From Proteobacteria bacterium SG_bin4 (GTDB lineage Bacteria > Pseudomonadota > Gammaproteobacteria > Burkholderiales > Nitrosomonadaceae), in contig LWDH01000035.1 in NCBI GenBank assembly GCA_002083395.1, positions 1-64,000 of the forward strand: a DNA stretch of 64,000 nucleotides, written 5' to 3'. Positions 32,726 through 42,688 of this stretch are shown in pieces. The notes under the pieces were generated by a model. That model was not told the origin of the DNA. It saw only the letters and a program-made list of their open reading frames with translations, and searched no databases. The translations under genes and the position numbers were made by a program. Numbering within the stretch: position 1 is the stretch's first letter; every line of letters begins with the position of its first letter.

Positions 32726-34081
32726 TTAGGAATTCCAGATAGGTAAAATTCCAGTTTCACCCGATTTTACTTGAAAATTACATTCGATACCGATTCCTGG
32801 CACCCAAATCAGTTGATCATTACAGAACAGCAATGGCATGGTATGGCGCTGCCATGGCGGAATTGATGCCTCCTGCAGCAGATTTTTCAAACGCCGGGTG
32901 GGGCGGTTGCATGCCGGCTTGAAATGCTCACCGCCTTGACGGGTCCGTAATGAGACTGACTGATTTAAGATTTTCTGCGGGTCGATACCTTGCGATCCGG
33001 TTTCAGTCAAGCAAACGGTACCGCTCAGGTGTGTCAGAGTCAGCGGTAACTGGCCTTGCCAGATGAATTGTGAAGACCGCGGTGCTTGCAGAGCAACTTC
33101 CTCGGGGAAAATGTGAACCAATCCTTTAAAGCAGCGAATGGCGGTATCACCGAAACGAATATGGATTTGATTATCCGTGCTTGACGATAATAGCTGCTTC
33201 AATATGTCTTCCAGCTTCACCGCACTGGGTAGCGGCAGGTTTTGCTGACTTAGCGTATGGCGCAGCAGATTTTTTGCGCGGGAAAAACTGAGTAAGCGCA
33301 GCTTGTCGATTGCCAGTTTTCCCCCTGACAGGCAATTCGCGCTATCGATTTCCGCTAATTCGTCGAGTAATTGCGAAGCTTCGGATAAGTGGCGGCTGGT
33401 CCGCAGTAAGGTTTTGCCATAACCGGGGTAGCGTTTTTTGAGTACCGGCAGGATTTCGTGGCGCAGGAAATTTCGATTGTAAGTAGTGCTGTCATTGCTT
33501 TCATCATAAACCCAATTCAGTCGATGTTGCCGCGCATAAGCTTCAATCTGATCCCGCGTGACTTCTAAAAATGGCCGTAATAACTGCGGTGCGGCAACGT
33601 CAGATTGCTTTCTGATCCAGGGCATGCCGCTTAGCCCCTTGATACCTGCGCCACGGAATAATTGCAGCAGTAGCGTTTCAGCCTGGTCGTCCAGATGATG
33701 GGCTAACACCACGCAATCGGCTTGGGTGCGACTGAAAATCCGGTAGCGTTCTTCGCGGGCAAGTGCTTCAAGGCTGATGCCGGGTTCTTTTTTTAGATTC
33801 AGATTGGCGATATCAATCGGAATGCCATAGCTGTGGCAGAGATCGCTGCAAAATTGGCTCCAGAGCGGTGCATTCCGGCTGATGCCGTGATTGACGTGAA
33901 CCGCGGTGAGCGAGAAAGGGATTTCTGCGGATAGCTTAGAAAGTACATGAAGCAAGACAACGGAATCGACCCCGCCGCTTAAAGCAATGGCTAACCGATC
34001 ATCGGGTTTGATATGTGTATGTAATGCTTCTTGAACATGACACAGCAAGCTAGTCGATTTTGACTTCCTTGAATGCGCCAT
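32726..34081 (-). CDS. tilS: tRNA(Ile)-lysidine synthetase
   Basis: A 451-residue N-type ATP pyrophosphatase that attaches lysine to C34 of tRNA-Ile2(CAU), changing both its amino acid identity and codon (AUA). The PP-loop SGGVDS lies near residue 35, followed by [26 protein letters not shown], and C-terminal substrate-binding domains. The ATG lies 32 nt inside the end of accA; a start just after the accA stop would need TTG. Its presumed substrate tRNA is at 5776-5852. Confidence 0.95.
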   Translation of the reverse strand: MAHSRKSKSTSLLCHVQEALHTHIKPDDRLAIALSGGVDSVVLLHVLSKLSAEIPFSLTAVHVNHGISRNAPLWSQFCSDLCHSYGIPIDIANLNLKKEPGISLEALAREERYRIFSRTQADCVVLAHHLDDQAETLLLQLFRGAGIKGLSGMPWIRKQSDVAAPQLLRPFLEVTRDQIEAYARQHRLNWVYDESNDSTTYNRNFLRHEILPVLKKRYPGYGKTLLRTSRHLSEASQLLDELAEIDSANCLSGGKLAIDKLRLLSFSRAKNLLRHTLSQQNLPLPSAVKLEDILKQLLSSSTDNQIHIRFGDTAIRCFKGLVHIFPEEVALQAPRSSQFIWQGQLPLTLTHLSGTVCLTETGSQGIDPQKILNQSVSLRTRQGGEHFKPACNRPTRRLKNLLQEASIPPWQRHTMPLLFCNDQLIWVPGIGIECNFQVKSGETGILPIWNS

Positions 34082-35018
34082 AGGTCATTAGTCGATCCAG
34101 ACGTTTTTCCAACAATGTTTCAATGGATTGATCTTGAAGTTTGCGGAGGGATTCTTGTAAAACACTTTTGACGGATTGCATGATCGCCGGATAGTCACGA
34201 TGCGCGCCGCCGATGGGTTCGCTGATGATGCTGTCGATTAAATTCACCGCCTTTAAGCGGTCGGCGGTAATGCCCATGATCTCGGCAGCTTCCGGCGCTT
34301 TGTCGGCGCTTTTCCATAAGATCGATGCACAACCTTCAGGAGATATTACCGAGTACGTGGCGTATTGCAGCATGTGGATAACATCACCGACTGCGACTGC
34401 CAAAGCACCACCGGAACCGCCTTCACCGATAATGATACATATCACGGGCACTCGCAATTCCGCTAGGACATAAAGATTCTTGCCAATGGCTTCCGATTGT
34501 CCGCGTTCTTCGGCGTCGATGCCCGGATAAGCGCCCGGAGTATCGATAAAAGTAATCAGCGGAATAGAAAATTTCTCAGCCAAGCGCATTAAGCGAAGCG
34601 CTTTACGATAACCTTCCGGCTTCGGCATGCCAAAGTTGCGATAAATTTTTTCCCGTGTGTCCCGTCCTTTCTGATGTCCGAGCAGCATGACAGTCTGACC
34701 GTTGAATCTTGCCAAGCCACCCACAATGGCATGATCGTCAGCGAAATTGCGGTCGCCATGCAGTTCCTCGAAATCGGTGAATAAATGCTCGATATAGTCG
34801 AGTGTATAGGGACGTTGCGGGTGTCGTGCGACTTGCGAGATTTGCCAAGGTGTCAGCTTGGCGTACACATTTTTTGTTAGAGAGAGACTCTTGGCCTGTA
34901 AACGAGCGATTTCTGCTGAAATATCGAGTGCCGAATCATCTTGCGCAAATCGTAATTCTTCAATTTTTGATTCAAATTCTGCAATATTCTGCTCAAATTC
35001 CAGAAAAGTGATCTTCAT
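34050..35018 (-). CDS. accA: Acetyl-CoA carboxylase carboxyltransferase subunit alpha
   Basis: A 322-residue alpha subunit that, with AccD, moves the carboxyl group from biotin to acetyl-CoA for fatty acid synthesis. Characteristic segments are [20 protein letters not shown], the [11 protein letters not shown] region, [20 protein letters not shown] and [11 protein letters not shown]. Length is normal (319 in E. coli). It overlaps tilS by 32 nt; accA-tilS adjacency is common in beta- and gammaproteobacteria. Confidence 0.97.
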   Translation of the reverse strand: MKITFLEFEQNIAEFESKIEELRFAQDDSALDISAEIARLQAKSLSLTKNVYAKLTPWQISQVARHPQRPYTLDYIEHLFTDFEELHGDRNFADDHAIVGGLARFNGQTVMLLGHQKGRDTREKIYRNFGMPKPEGYRKALRLMRLAEKFSIPLITFIDTPGAYPGIDAEERGQSEAIGKNLYVLAELRVPVICIIIGEGGSGGALAVAVGDVIHMLQYATYSVISPEGCASILWKSADKAPEAAEIMGITADRLKAVNLIDSIISEPIGGAHRDYPAIMQSVKSVLQESLRKLQDQSIETLLEKRLDRLMTYGAFKEVKID

Positions 35019-35202
35019 GTGAACTGGGAAAATTATCTAAAAGTGTGATGATACAGGATTTGTCAATAAATCTGCACGGCGAGTAATGCTAACTCGGGTG
35101 TTTTCACTGGCGCATTTGATGAAGCCGTTCCAGTAAAATGGATTGAATCCGGATACGGTAGAATTATGCTTTCTTGTATCAATTATCAAGGAGCGTTTTG
35201 CA

Positions 35203-35718
35203 ATGGAACGGCGGGTATTTCTTCGTCAGATTATGGTCTTGCCGTCAGTTCTGACATGGTTACCGCTTCAAGTGATGGCGGGGGACCACGTGACTGGGAC
35301 ACTCCGGTCATTGAAAAAACCTGATCATGAATGGCGTGAACTCATATCGCTTGAAGCGTTTCAAGTGCTGTTCGAGGAACACACCGAGGAACCGGGCAGC
35401 AGCGCGTTAAATAACGAGTACCGGGAAGGGACTTATATTTGCGCTGCGTGTTATTTGCCATTGTTTGAGAGCAAACATAAATACGACAGTGGCACCGGAT
35501 GGCCTAGCTTTACGCAACCGATAGCGGGACATGTCGGCACCAAACAAGACTATTCATTGATTTTTATGCGCATGGAATATCATTGTGCCCGCTGTGGCGG
35601 GCATCAAGGGCATGTATTTAAAGATGGGCCATTACCACGCGGTGAGCGTTGGTGTAATAATGGATTGGCTTTGCAATTCATATTGCAATCGGAGTCCTTA
35701 CCCGAACTGAGAGGTTGA
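35203..35718 (+). CDS. msrB: Peptide-methionine (R)-S-oxide reductase, exported form
   Basis: A 171-residue MsrB that reduces R-methionine sulfoxide in proteins. Two zinc CxxC pairs (CAAC, CARC) and the catalytic Cys in RWCNN are visible, with GTGWPSF and HCARCGGHQGHVF. ATG 35203 with AAGGAG 9 nt upstream begins a signal with ERRVFLRQ, close to a Tat motif, then a hydrophobic stretch ending at VMAGDH, so the enzyme is likely periplasmic or anchored. roxA follows after 8 nt. Confidence 0.92.
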   Translation: MERRVFLRQIMVLPSVLTWLPLQVMAGDHVTGTLRSLKKPDHEWRELISLEAFQVLFEEHTEEPGSSALNNEYREGTYICAACYLPLFESKHKYDSGTGWPSFTQPIAGHVGTKQDYSLIFMRMEYHCARCGGHQGHVFKDGPLPRGERWCNNGLALQFILQSESLPELRG

Positions 35719-35726
35719 ATTACTGA

Positions 35727-36851
35727 ATGATTGAAATGATTACGCTCGGAGATTTGACCCCGAAAGCTTTTTTGCGTGATTACTGGCAGAAACAGCCTTT
35801 GTTGATCAGAAATGCGCTGCCCGGCTTTAAGGGCTTGCTGACGCGAGATGAGTTGATCTCGCTTGCGTGTTCTGAGGACGCGCAATCTCGGCTGGTTGTC
35901 CAGAAAAATGGTCGTTGGCAACTGAAGCATGGGCCATTGGTTGATCAAGATTTTGAAAGATTGCCGAAAAAACAGTGGACGCTGTTGGTTCAGGATGTTA
36001 ATCATTTTCTTCCGTCGGCACGGGAATTGTTGTCCAGGTTTCGTTTTATTCCACATGCGCGGCTGGATGATTTGATGGTGAGTTATGCGCCTAAGGGAGG
36101 TGGAATTGGGCCGCATTTCGATTCTTATGATGTTTTTTTGCTCCAAGGCCTTGGATCAAGACGTTGGCAGATATCGGCTCAGTCCGATGATGCTTGCATT
36201 GAGAATGCGCCGCTGCGCATTTTAAAAAACTTTTATCCGGAACAAGAATGGATACTGGCGCCAGGTGATATGCTCTACTTGCCCCCCAAATACGCGCATA
36301 ACGGGATAGCGGAAGACGATTGCATGACCTATTCGATAGGTTTCCGTGCGCCCAGTTATGAGGAGCTAATGACACAGTTTTTGGTTTTTTTGCAAGATCG
36401 CGTGTCAGCAGCAGGCCGGTATGCAGATCCTGGACTGCAATTCCAAACTCACCCATCCATTCTAAGTTCAGCGATGCTATCGCAAGTACGGACCATACTG
36501 CAAGAAATCAAATGGGATCGCAAAGATGTCGAAGATTTCCTGGGTATTTATCTCTCCGAACCGAAATCTCATGTTTTTTTTGAACAACCTGCAGAGCCGA
36601 TATCGTTACGGGATTTTATTCGATTGGTTTGTGAGAATGGCTTAACGCTTGATCTGAAGAGCAGAATGTTATCCGGGCGCGATCAATTTTTTATCAACGG
36701 CGAGAGCATCAGTGCGGGCGCAGAAGCCTATCGGATCCTGGTAAAACTGGCGGATAATCATGAGTTGATGCCAACTAAAATCATTGATAAAGAAACCGCG
36801 AAAATTCTTTATGAATGGTATGAAAATGGATACATTAAGCTGAAAAATTAG
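35727..36851 (+). CDS. roxA: Ribosomal protein L16 arginine 3-hydroxylase (RoxA/YcfD)
   Basis: A 374-residue JmjC/cupin Fe(II)- and 2-oxoglutarate-dependent oxygenase. The family hydroxylates Arg81 of ribosomal protein uL16. YWQKQPLLIRNA at the N-terminus, GGGIGPHFDSYDVFLLQG with the HxD iron ligands, and the distal His in KYAHNGIAE are diagnostic. The C-terminal winged-helix-like half is retained. It is close behind msrB and possibly cotranscribed. Confidence 0.92.
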   Translation: MIEMITLGDLTPKAFLRDYWQKQPLLIRNALPGFKGLLTRDELISLACSEDAQSRLVVQKNGRWQLKHGPLVDQDFERLPKKQWTLLVQDVNHFLPSARELLSRFRFIPHARLDDLMVSYAPKGGGIGPHFDSYDVFLLQGLGSRRWQISAQSDDACIENAPLRILKNFYPEQEWILAPGDMLYLPPKYAHNGIAEDDCMTYSIGFRAPSYEELMTQFLVFLQDRVSAAGRYADPGLQFQTHPSILSSAMLSQVRTILQEIKWDRKDVEDFLGIYLSEPKSHVFFEQPAEPISLRDFIRLVCENGLTLDLKSRMLSGRDQFFINGESISAGAEAYRILVKLADNHELMPTKIIDKETAKILYEWYENGYIKLKN

Positions 36852-36981
36852 TTCTGATTGGATTTGATGATAGTCGTCGCTTTGTTTAATGAATGATACG
36901 CAGACGTGTTAAATTTGTGTAATCCGAAAAGTTCGATTAAGCTATTAGCGCCTATCAAATAAAGAACATGGAGATTAAATT

Positions 36982-37128
36982 TTGAGATTTTCACTTGTAG
37001 CGATCGCGTTCGCGATTTTGACATTAAGTGCATGCGAGGGCAAAAAGAGTCTGGATGGTTACCCAATGGATAAACCGCCTCCGTCAGCTTATGCACCAAG
37101 AGATTCTGAGCCTGAAGAATTGAAATAA
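36982..37128 (+). CDS. Small lipoprotein with TTG start
   Basis: A 48-residue frame starting at TTG 36982. GGAG at 36970-36973 is 8 nt upstream. The N-terminus MRFSLVAIAFAILTLSAC is a complete lipoprotein signal with lipobox LSAC; the mature peptide of 31 residues is proline- and acid-rich (DKPPPSAYAPRD). The signal is very similar to that of the next gene (37519), but the mature parts do not match. The function is unknown. Confidence 0.65.
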   Translation: MRFSLVAIAFAILTLSACEGKKSLDGYPMDKPPPSAYAPRDSEPEELK

Positions 37129-37449
37129 ACAGGATGAACAGACTTGAAAGGTCCTAGGGTTTTTAAGGGCGTTCGGTGAGGTTCTGTTCAACAAGTTTTT
37201 CCCTAAAAAGTCACAAATTCTCTCTTTGGAGCGTTTGTGACGATTTGATCGGTAGTTTAAAGCCCGGATTGCTTAATTGCTTTTATACCAATCAAAATCT
37301 TGAAATTCCATTTTTAACCAGAGGTGCGATCAGTTAAGAATGGTTTTCATAAAATAGGAAAGCATTAAATAGATAATACTTATCTCGGCGATGTAATCCT
37401 TAAACGCAGATATTTCCCGAGGAACTTTCCCTTAAGCTTATGATTGGAC
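37129..37449. other. Intergenic region with inverted repeat
   Basis: Holds a perfect 8-bp inverted repeat GTCACAAA (37210-37217) and TTTGTGAC (37234-37241) separated by 16 bases. No T tract follows, so it is not an obvious terminator; an operator or RNA hairpin is possible. Otherwise AT-rich, with no gene seen. Confidence 0.4.
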
Positions 37450-37479
37450 TTGAGTGATTGTTAAAATTCGTTATATACT
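37450..37479 (+). promoter_or_regulatory. Sigma-70 promoter of the small lipoprotein at 37519
   Basis: TTGAGT at 37450-37455 and TATACT at 37474-37479 with an 18-bp spacer; the -10 matches 5 of 6. Transcription would begin about 33 nt before the start codon. Confidence 0.5.
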
Positions 37480-37518
37480 GCGAAACTCTTTTAAGAACTT
37501 TTATAAGGAAAATTTATA

Positions 37519-37740
37519 ATGAAATATTCACTTCTGGCTGCTGCATTGTTTGCCTTGACATTATCTGCTTGTGGTGGTGCAAAAAATCAAGCATTACCTG
37601 AGACCGAAAAAGCAAATTATGAAAGAGCCCTTCGTGGCGAAGATGTCGATTGTCCTCATGGGATCGACGCCAATGGCAACTGCTTGAAAGAAGGAGCGGA
37701 TCCTCGTCCATACGGTGGAACAAGCAAACCAGGGCACTAA
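37519..37740 (+). CDS. Small lipoprotein of unknown function
   Basis: A 73-residue protein with lipoprotein signal MKYSLLAAALFALTLSAC and two further cysteines in the mature part (VDCPHGIDANGNC), which could form a disulfide or bind a metal. AAGGA lies about 10 nt upstream of the ATG, and a good promoter and a strong terminator frame the gene, so it is very likely expressed on its own. The function is not recognised. Confidence 0.8.
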   Translation: MKYSLLAAALFALTLSACGGAKNQALPETEKANYERALRGEDVDCPHGIDANGNCLKEGADPRPYGGTSKPGH

Positions 37741-37767
37741 TTGATAGTCAATTAAATGGCTCATCAC

Positions 37768-37800
37768 AAAAAAACCGCCTTCAAGGCGGTTTTTTTGTTT
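37768..37800. terminator. Bidirectional Rho-independent terminator
   Basis: AAACCGCCTT and AAGGCGGTTT arms around a two-base loop, with an A tract before and a T tract after. It serves the lipoprotein gene on the plus strand and bamC on the minus strand. Confidence 0.9.
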
Positions 37801-37845
37801 TCCAGCAACCTCGACTTTACTAAAGCTAAAGCCTTGTAAGGTTAT

Positions 37846-39003
37846 TTATTTAAGCTGCTCGTGCAATAACTTCAATATCCGGCTGGTTGTGACGGAATTT
37901 ACCGCGGATCCGTCGTCATTCGACAGCGTGATCTTGCTTGAATTGGTTCCGGCATTGTGTACATAGATGCGATATTTTGCCGCTTTCGAATTATCTTTAT
38001 CGCCGCTTCGCCAAAACATGATATTTGAGAGAATCCCTTCATCGTCGCCTTTTTTCTTACTATCTTTGTCCAGATTGACGAAGCGCACATAATAAATACC
38101 TTCTTCACGGTTGCGATCTTCAACGGTGAAACCGATGCGATCCAACGCTAAGCCGACGCGCCGCCACGATCTGTCGAATGCTTCATAGACAAGCAGCGAA
38201 GTCTCTTCCTTGTCGATAAAAGCGCGCTCATAGGTGCTGCTTCTACCCGTCGTTAATTCCATTTTTGCTTTTTGTTCTTCCACGCCGAAGCGCATCATCA
38301 AACGCGATAGCATTTCCGCTTCCAGATCAGGATCCGCGGGGCGGGGTTGCCAGACTGACCGGTTTAAATTGCCGCCTTCCAATACCTCGGTCATGCCGCG
38401 ATGACTGATATAAATTTCAGTATTGCCAGTTTCGCTACGTTCGAGTCGGGTGCGGAATTTATCTCGTTCAGCGGTTGAATATATGCTATCCAGAAAAGTG
38501 GAAATAAAAGTCCGGAGAAAATCCTGAGGAATTTTTGCGCGATTCTCAGCCCAATCGGTTTCCATAATGCCGGCCTCCGGAACCTCGATTTTGATTAAAA
38601 AACCCAATTCCTGCCAGAATTCTTTGACAACCGGCCACACCACCTCGGGAGATTGCGGTATTACCAGCCAGCGTTGCGTTCCGGATCGTTCGATATGAAC
38701 ATTTTGTACCGATGACGGTAATAAACTGGACATGCCGGTGTTTTGCTGTCCACCGCGTTCACTGCTATACGACGAGAAAGTAGTGCTGCCGGATGAACTC
38801 AGCTCCGGGATCGAATAGCGTTCGTCGATCGCCGGTTGTATGAGATCCGGCGGGATATCTAACGCAGGTAATCGCCCAGCCGATTTATAATCAATCGTTT
38901 TGGTATCGGGGAACAGGTCGATTGTTTTGCAACCTGCCTGGATTAATGAAAGCGTCAATACTGATGTAGTTACGATTACCTTGCGCCATTTCATTTTTGA
39001 CAT
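37846..39003 (-). CDS. bamC: Outer membrane assembly lipoprotein BamC
   Basis: A 385-residue lipoprotein of the BAM complex that inserts beta-barrel proteins into the outer membrane. The signal ends in the lipobox IQAGC at about residue 25. The unstructured N-terminal segment with DYKSAGRLPALDIPPDLIQP is typical, followed by two helix-grip domains. ATG 39003 has AAGGG six bases upstream. It directly follows dapA, the classical dapA-bamC (nlpB) arrangement. Confidence 0.94.
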   Translation of the reverse strand: MSKMKWRKVIVTTSVLTLSLIQAGCKTIDLFPDTKTIDYKSAGRLPALDIPPDLIQPAIDERYSIPELSSSGSTTFSSYSSERGGQQNTGMSSLLPSSVQNVHIERSGTQRWLVIPQSPEVVWPVVKEFWQELGFLIKIEVPEAGIMETDWAENRAKIPQDFLRTFISTFLDSIYSTAERDKFRTRLERSETGNTEIYISHRGMTEVLEGGNLNRSVWQPRPADPDLEAEMLSRLMMRFGVEEQKAKMELTTGRSSTYERAFIDKEETSLLVYEAFDRSWRRVGLALDRIGFTVEDRNREEGIYYVRFVNLDKDSKKKGDDEGILSNIMFWRSGDKDNSKAAKYRIYVHNAGTNSSKITLSNDDGSAVNSVTTSRILKLLHEQLK

Positions 39004-39016
39004 CTTATCCCTTTAA

Positions 39017-39892
39017 TTATTGGATGCTGGCCAATTCCATAGCTTGACGAATAAGTTGATGGTATTTTTCGGATAAAGGCGTTAGAGGCAAACGGATTCC
39101 GCGGCCAATTAATCCCATTTGCGCAACGGCCCATTTGACCGGGATCGGATTTGCTTCGACAAACAGATCAATGTGCAAGCGTAACAGCTTGTTATTGATT
39201 TCACGTGCAGTGGCGAGATCGTCTGAAAAAGCCGCTACGCACATATCGTGCATGAGTCGTGGCGCAACATTGGCAGTTACTGAAATAACACCGGTCGCGC
39301 CCAATAACAGCAATGCCAAACCGCTGGCATCGTCGCCGCTGTATACCGCAAAATTTGCTGGGGCGCGTTGCAATAATTCCGTGCCCCGGCCAATATCCCC
39401 GGTTGCATCTTTAATCCCGATAATATTGGGAATCTGAGCCAAGCGTAATGCGGTTTCATTCTGAATGTCGGCAACTGTCCGACCGGGTACGTTGTATAAA
39501 ATTTGTGGAATATCAACAGCCTCAGCGATGGCTTTAAAATGTTGATAGAGTCCTTCCTGAGTGGGTTTGTTGTAATAAGGGGCAACTGAAAGGCAAGCAT
39601 CAATTCCCGCGTTTTTTGCATGAATTGATAAGTCAATGGCTTCACGCGTTGAATTGGCGCCAGTCCCCGCGATTACCGGTATGCGTCCCGCTACATGATC
39701 GACTGCTATCTGCATCAATAAATGATGTTCTTCAAAATCAACAGTCGGTGATTCACCTGTGGTGCCAACCACAACCACGCCATCGGTACCCTGTTCAATG
39801 TGGAAATCAAGAAGGGAGCGGAAACGATCCAAGTCCAATCCACCTTCTTCATCCATGGGAGTGACGATAGCAACCAAGCTACCTTTAATCAT
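39017..39892 (-). CDS. dapA: 4-hydroxy-tetrahydrodipicolinate synthase
   Basis: Condenses pyruvate with aspartate semialdehyde in lysine/diaminopimelate synthesis. A 291-residue TIM barrel with [19 protein letters not shown] (catalytic Tyr) and the Schiff-base lysine in [13 protein letters not shown] 39892, with GGAAG upstream, gives the conserved start [13 protein letters not shown]; the frame is open 9 codons further. bamC follows after 13 nt. Confidence 0.96.
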   Translation of the reverse strand: MIKGSLVAIVTPMDEEGGLDLDRFRSLLDFHIEQGTDGVVVVGTTGESPTVDFEEHHLLMQIAVDHVAGRIPVIAGTGANSTREAIDLSIHAKNAGIDACLSVAPYYNKPTQEGLYQHFKAIAEAVDIPQILYNVPGRTVADIQNETALRLAQIPNIIGIKDATGDIGRGTELLQRAPANFAVYSGDDASGLALLLLGATGVISVTANVAPRLMHDMCVAAFSDDLATAREINNKLLRLHIDLFVEANPIPVKWAVAQMGLIGRGIRLPLTPLSEKYHQLIRQAMELASIQ

Positions 39893-39963
39893 GACGAACT
39901 TCCCAGTCAAAAAAAACACATTTTACCCGAATCTGGTATTAATTAAGCGGTCTCACGAAATGC

Positions 39964-39988
39964 ACAGGCAAGCCAATGGCTTGCCTGT
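39964..39988 (-). terminator. Hairpin downstream of clpB
   Basis: Perfect 11-bp stem ACAGGCAAGCC / GGCTTGCCTGT with a 3-nt loop, 49 nt after the clpB stop. The following T tract on the minus strand is weak (TGCATTTCG), so termination is probable rather than certain. Confidence 0.55.
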
Positions 39989-40036
39989 AACGTTGCTATC
40001 ATTTGAATCATTATTCAACCTATTGAAAATAATGGT

Positions 40037-42622
40037 CTATTGTGTTTTTTTGATAAAACTGATGGCATCATTTTTTAGATCAACCCAGATTGTGTCTTTT
40101 GCAACAAAATTTCCTTCCAGAATCTCTTTAGCAAGCGGATTCTCAATTTGCGCTTGAATTGCTCGCTTGAGAGGACGCGCACCAAATATCGGATCGAAAC
40201 CGACTTGTGAAATCGCCGATAACACCGCATCGCTGACCTCCAGCTTCATTTCAAGCTTGGCTAGCCTTGCCTCCAAACCGTGCAACTGTATTCTGGCAAT
40301 TGATTGGATATGTTTTTGATCCAGCGAATGGAATACGACCACTTCGTCGATCCGGTTAATGAATTCCGGGCGGAAGTAGGTTTTAACTTCGCCCATCACC
40401 GCATTCTTAATTGCCGGATACTCGCTGCCGGCCATTTCCTGAATCATCTGAGATCCCAGGTTCGAAGTCATCACAATCACGGTATTTTTGAAATCCACCG
40501 TGCGTCCTTGGCCATCGGTCATGCGGCCGTCATCGAGAACCTGCAGTAATACGTTAAAAACATCCGGGTGGGCCTTTTCAACTTCGTCGAGCAAAATGAC
40601 CGCGTACGGTTTCCTGCGAACCAGTTCGGTTAAATAGCCGCCTTCTTCGTAACCGACGTATCCAGGCGGTGCGCCGATCAATCGTGCGACAGAATGTTTC
40701 TCCATGAATTCGGACATGTCGATCCGGATCAAGTGATCTTCGGAATCAAACAAAAATCCAGCGAGTGCTTTGCACAGCTCGGTTTTACCGACGCCGGTTG
40801 GGCCGAGAAACAAGAATGATCCGTAAGGCCGGTTAGGATCGGACAAACCGGCGCGTGATCGGCGGATCGCATCTGATACCAATCGGACCGCTTCGTCTTG
40901 GCCAACAACCCGTTCATGCAGTTTTTGTTCCATCAACAGCAATTTTTCCCGTTCACCTTGCATCATTTTGGATAAAGGAATGCCCGTTGCGCGTGATACA
41001 ACCTCCGCAATTTCCTCGGCGCCGACTTGCGTGCGCAGCAACTTGTTTTGTCCGCCTTCGGCTTCGTATTGCGCAGCTTCTTTCAATTTAGCCTCGAGCT
41101 GCGGCAGCTTGCCGTATTGCAGTTCGGCTACCTTTTCCAGCTTGCCTTCGCGTTGAAATCGCATCACTTCCGCTTTTACGCGATCAATCTCTTCCTTAAT
41201 GCTGGCCGCACCTTGCGCTGCTCCTTTTTCAATTTTCCAGACTTCTTCGAGATCAGCGTATTCGCGTTCAAGTTTCTGAATTTCTTCTTCGATCAGCGTC
41301 AGGCGTTTTTGCGAAGCTTCATCCTTCTCCTTTTTCACCGCTTCGCGTTCAATCTTGAGTTGAATCAGGCGACGGTCCAGCTTATCCATCACTTCGGGTT
41401 TGGAGTCGATTTCCATCTTGATGCGCGCGGCTGCTTCATCGATCAGATCGATGGCTTTGTCTGGCAGGAAACGGTCAGTAATGTAGCGGTGAGAAAGCTC
41501 TGCTGCTGCGACGATGGCCGGATCGGTGATTTCCACGCCGTGATGTAGCTCGTATTTTTCCTGCAAGCCGCGCAATATCGCGATGGTAGCTTCAACGGTC
41601 GGTTCTTCAACCAGCACCTTCTGGAATCGCCGTTCCAGCGCGGCATCCTTTTCAATATATTTGCGATACTCATCCAGTGTCGTGGCACCGATGCAATGCA
41701 ATTCACCGCGTGCCAAAGCCGGTTTCAACATGTTGCCGGCATCCATCGCGCCTTCCGCTTTTCCGGCACCCACCATGGTATGCAGCTCATCAATGAACAC
41801 AATGGTTTTTCCTTCGTCTTGCGCAAGTTCCTTCAGCACAGTTTTGAGACGTTCTTCAAATTCCCCGCGGTATTTTGCGCCCGCTAAAAGCGCCGCCATA
41901 TCGAGTACCAAAACACGTTTTTCTTTAAGGCTTTCGGGCACTTCGCCATTGATAATGCGCTGGGCAAGCCCCTCAACAATGGCGGTTTTACCGACGCCCG
42001 GCTCACCGATCAGCACCGGATTATTTTTTGTGCGGCGTTGTAATACTTGAATGGCGCGCCGAATTTCATCGTCACGGCCGATCACCGGATCCAGCTTACC
42101 TTGGCGAGCCCGGTCAGTCAGATCCAGCGTATATTTTTTTAGCGCTTCGCGGCTGCTTTCGGCTTCCGCGCTGCTGACCTGTTCTCCGCCGCGCACGGCA
42201 TTAATCGCCTTTTCCAAAGCGGACGAACTGCCGCCGTGCTGTTTCAGCAGTGCGCCGATATCGCTTTTGTCTTGTAACACCGCTAACAGAAACATTTCGG
42301 ATGCGATAAATTGATCGTTGCGTTTCTGCGCTTCTTTATCAGCTAGATTAAGCAAATTATTCAGAGTACGGGAAATAGTAATCTCACCGCCGGAATTTTC
42401 CACCTTCGGCAAACGCTGAATACTTTGTTTGATACTTTCCTGCAAAGGCGTTGTGTTGACACCGGAGCGCTGCAATAATGACAAAGTGCTGCCATCTTCT
42501 TGCTGCAAGAGCGCCAGTAGCAGATGCTGAGGTTCTATGACCGGATTATCCTGGCCGATTGCAATACTCTGCGCATCAGCGAATGCTTGTTGGAATTTAG
42601 TCGTAAGCTTGTCAAAACGCAT
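40037..42622 (-). CDS. clpB: ATP-dependent disaggregase ClpB
   Basis: An 861-residue Hsp100 chaperone that, with DnaK, pulls proteins out of aggregates. N-terminal Clp repeat domain (1-145), first AAA domain with [13 protein letters not shown] (about 200), a coiled-coil middle domain rich in E and K (about 410-520), and second AAA domain with [14 protein letters not shown] (about 605). No ClpP-binding loop is expected in this class. GGGAG lies 6 nt before ATG. A very good sigma-32 promoter is directly upstream. Confidence 0.98.
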   Translation of the reverse strand: MRFDKLTTKFQQAFADAQSIAIGQDNPVIEPQHLLLALLQQEDGSTLSLLQRSGVNTTPLQESIKQSIQRLPKVENSGGEITISRTLNNLLNLADKEAQKRNDQFIASEMFLLAVLQDKSDIGALLKQHGGSSSALEKAINAVRGGEQVSSAEAESSREALKKYTLDLTDRARQGKLDPVIGRDDEIRRAIQVLQRRTKNNPVLIGEPGVGKTAIVEGLAQRIINGEVPESLKEKRVLVLDMAALLAGAKYRGEFEERLKTVLKELAQDEGKTIVFIDELHTMVGAGKAEGAMDAGNMLKPALARGELHCIGATTLDEYRKYIEKDAALERRFQKVLVEEPTVEATIAILRGLQEKYELHHGVEITDPAIVAAAELSHRYITDRFLPDKAIDLIDEAAARIKMEIDSKPEVMDKLDRRLIQLKIEREAVKKEKDEASQKRLTLIEEEIQKLEREYADLEEVWKIEKGAAQGAASIKEEIDRVKAEVMRFQREGKLEKVAELQYGKLPQLEAKLKEAAQYEAEGGQNKLLRTQVGAEEIAEVVSRATGIPLSKMMQGEREKLLLMEQKLHERVVGQDEAVRLVSDAIRRSRAGLSDPNRPYGSFLFLGPTGVGKTELCKALAGFLFDSEDHLIRIDMSEFMEKHSVARLIGAPPGYVGYEEGGYLTELVRRKPYAVILLDEVEKAHPDVFNVLLQVLDDGRMTDGQGRTVDFKNTVIVMTSNLGSQMIQEMAGSEYPAIKNAVMGEVKTYFRPEFINRIDEVVVFHSLDQKHIQSIARIQLHGLEARLAKLEMKLEVSDAVLSAISQVGFDPIFGARPLKRAIQAQIENPLAKEILEGNFVAKDTIWVDLKNDAISFIKKTQ

Positions 42623-42653
42623 GAAATTCTCCCATCGTAGGTAATTGATGCCT

Positions 42654-42688
42654 ACGTGGGGGGAAGCTGCGAAATTTCAAGTGGGAGA
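42654..42688 (-). promoter_or_regulatory. Sigma-32 heat-shock promoter of clpB
   Basis: On the minus strand, TCTCCCACTTGAAA contains a perfect CTTGAAA -35 (42681 down to 42675), followed after 13 nt by CCCCACGT (42661-42654), which differs from the sigma-32 -10 CCCCATNT at one base. Initiation would be near 42647, giving a leader of about 25 nt. A palindrome CGTAGG-N9-CCTACG overlaps the -10 and start site. Confidence 0.8.

Noticed and set aside
42623..42661. RNA thermometer in the clpB leader, with the GGGAG site paired to an upstream arm
   Set aside because: The upstream arm coincides with the sigma-32 -10 box, so the main transcript would start downstream of it and lack that arm. The palindrome is better seen as DNA-level structure.
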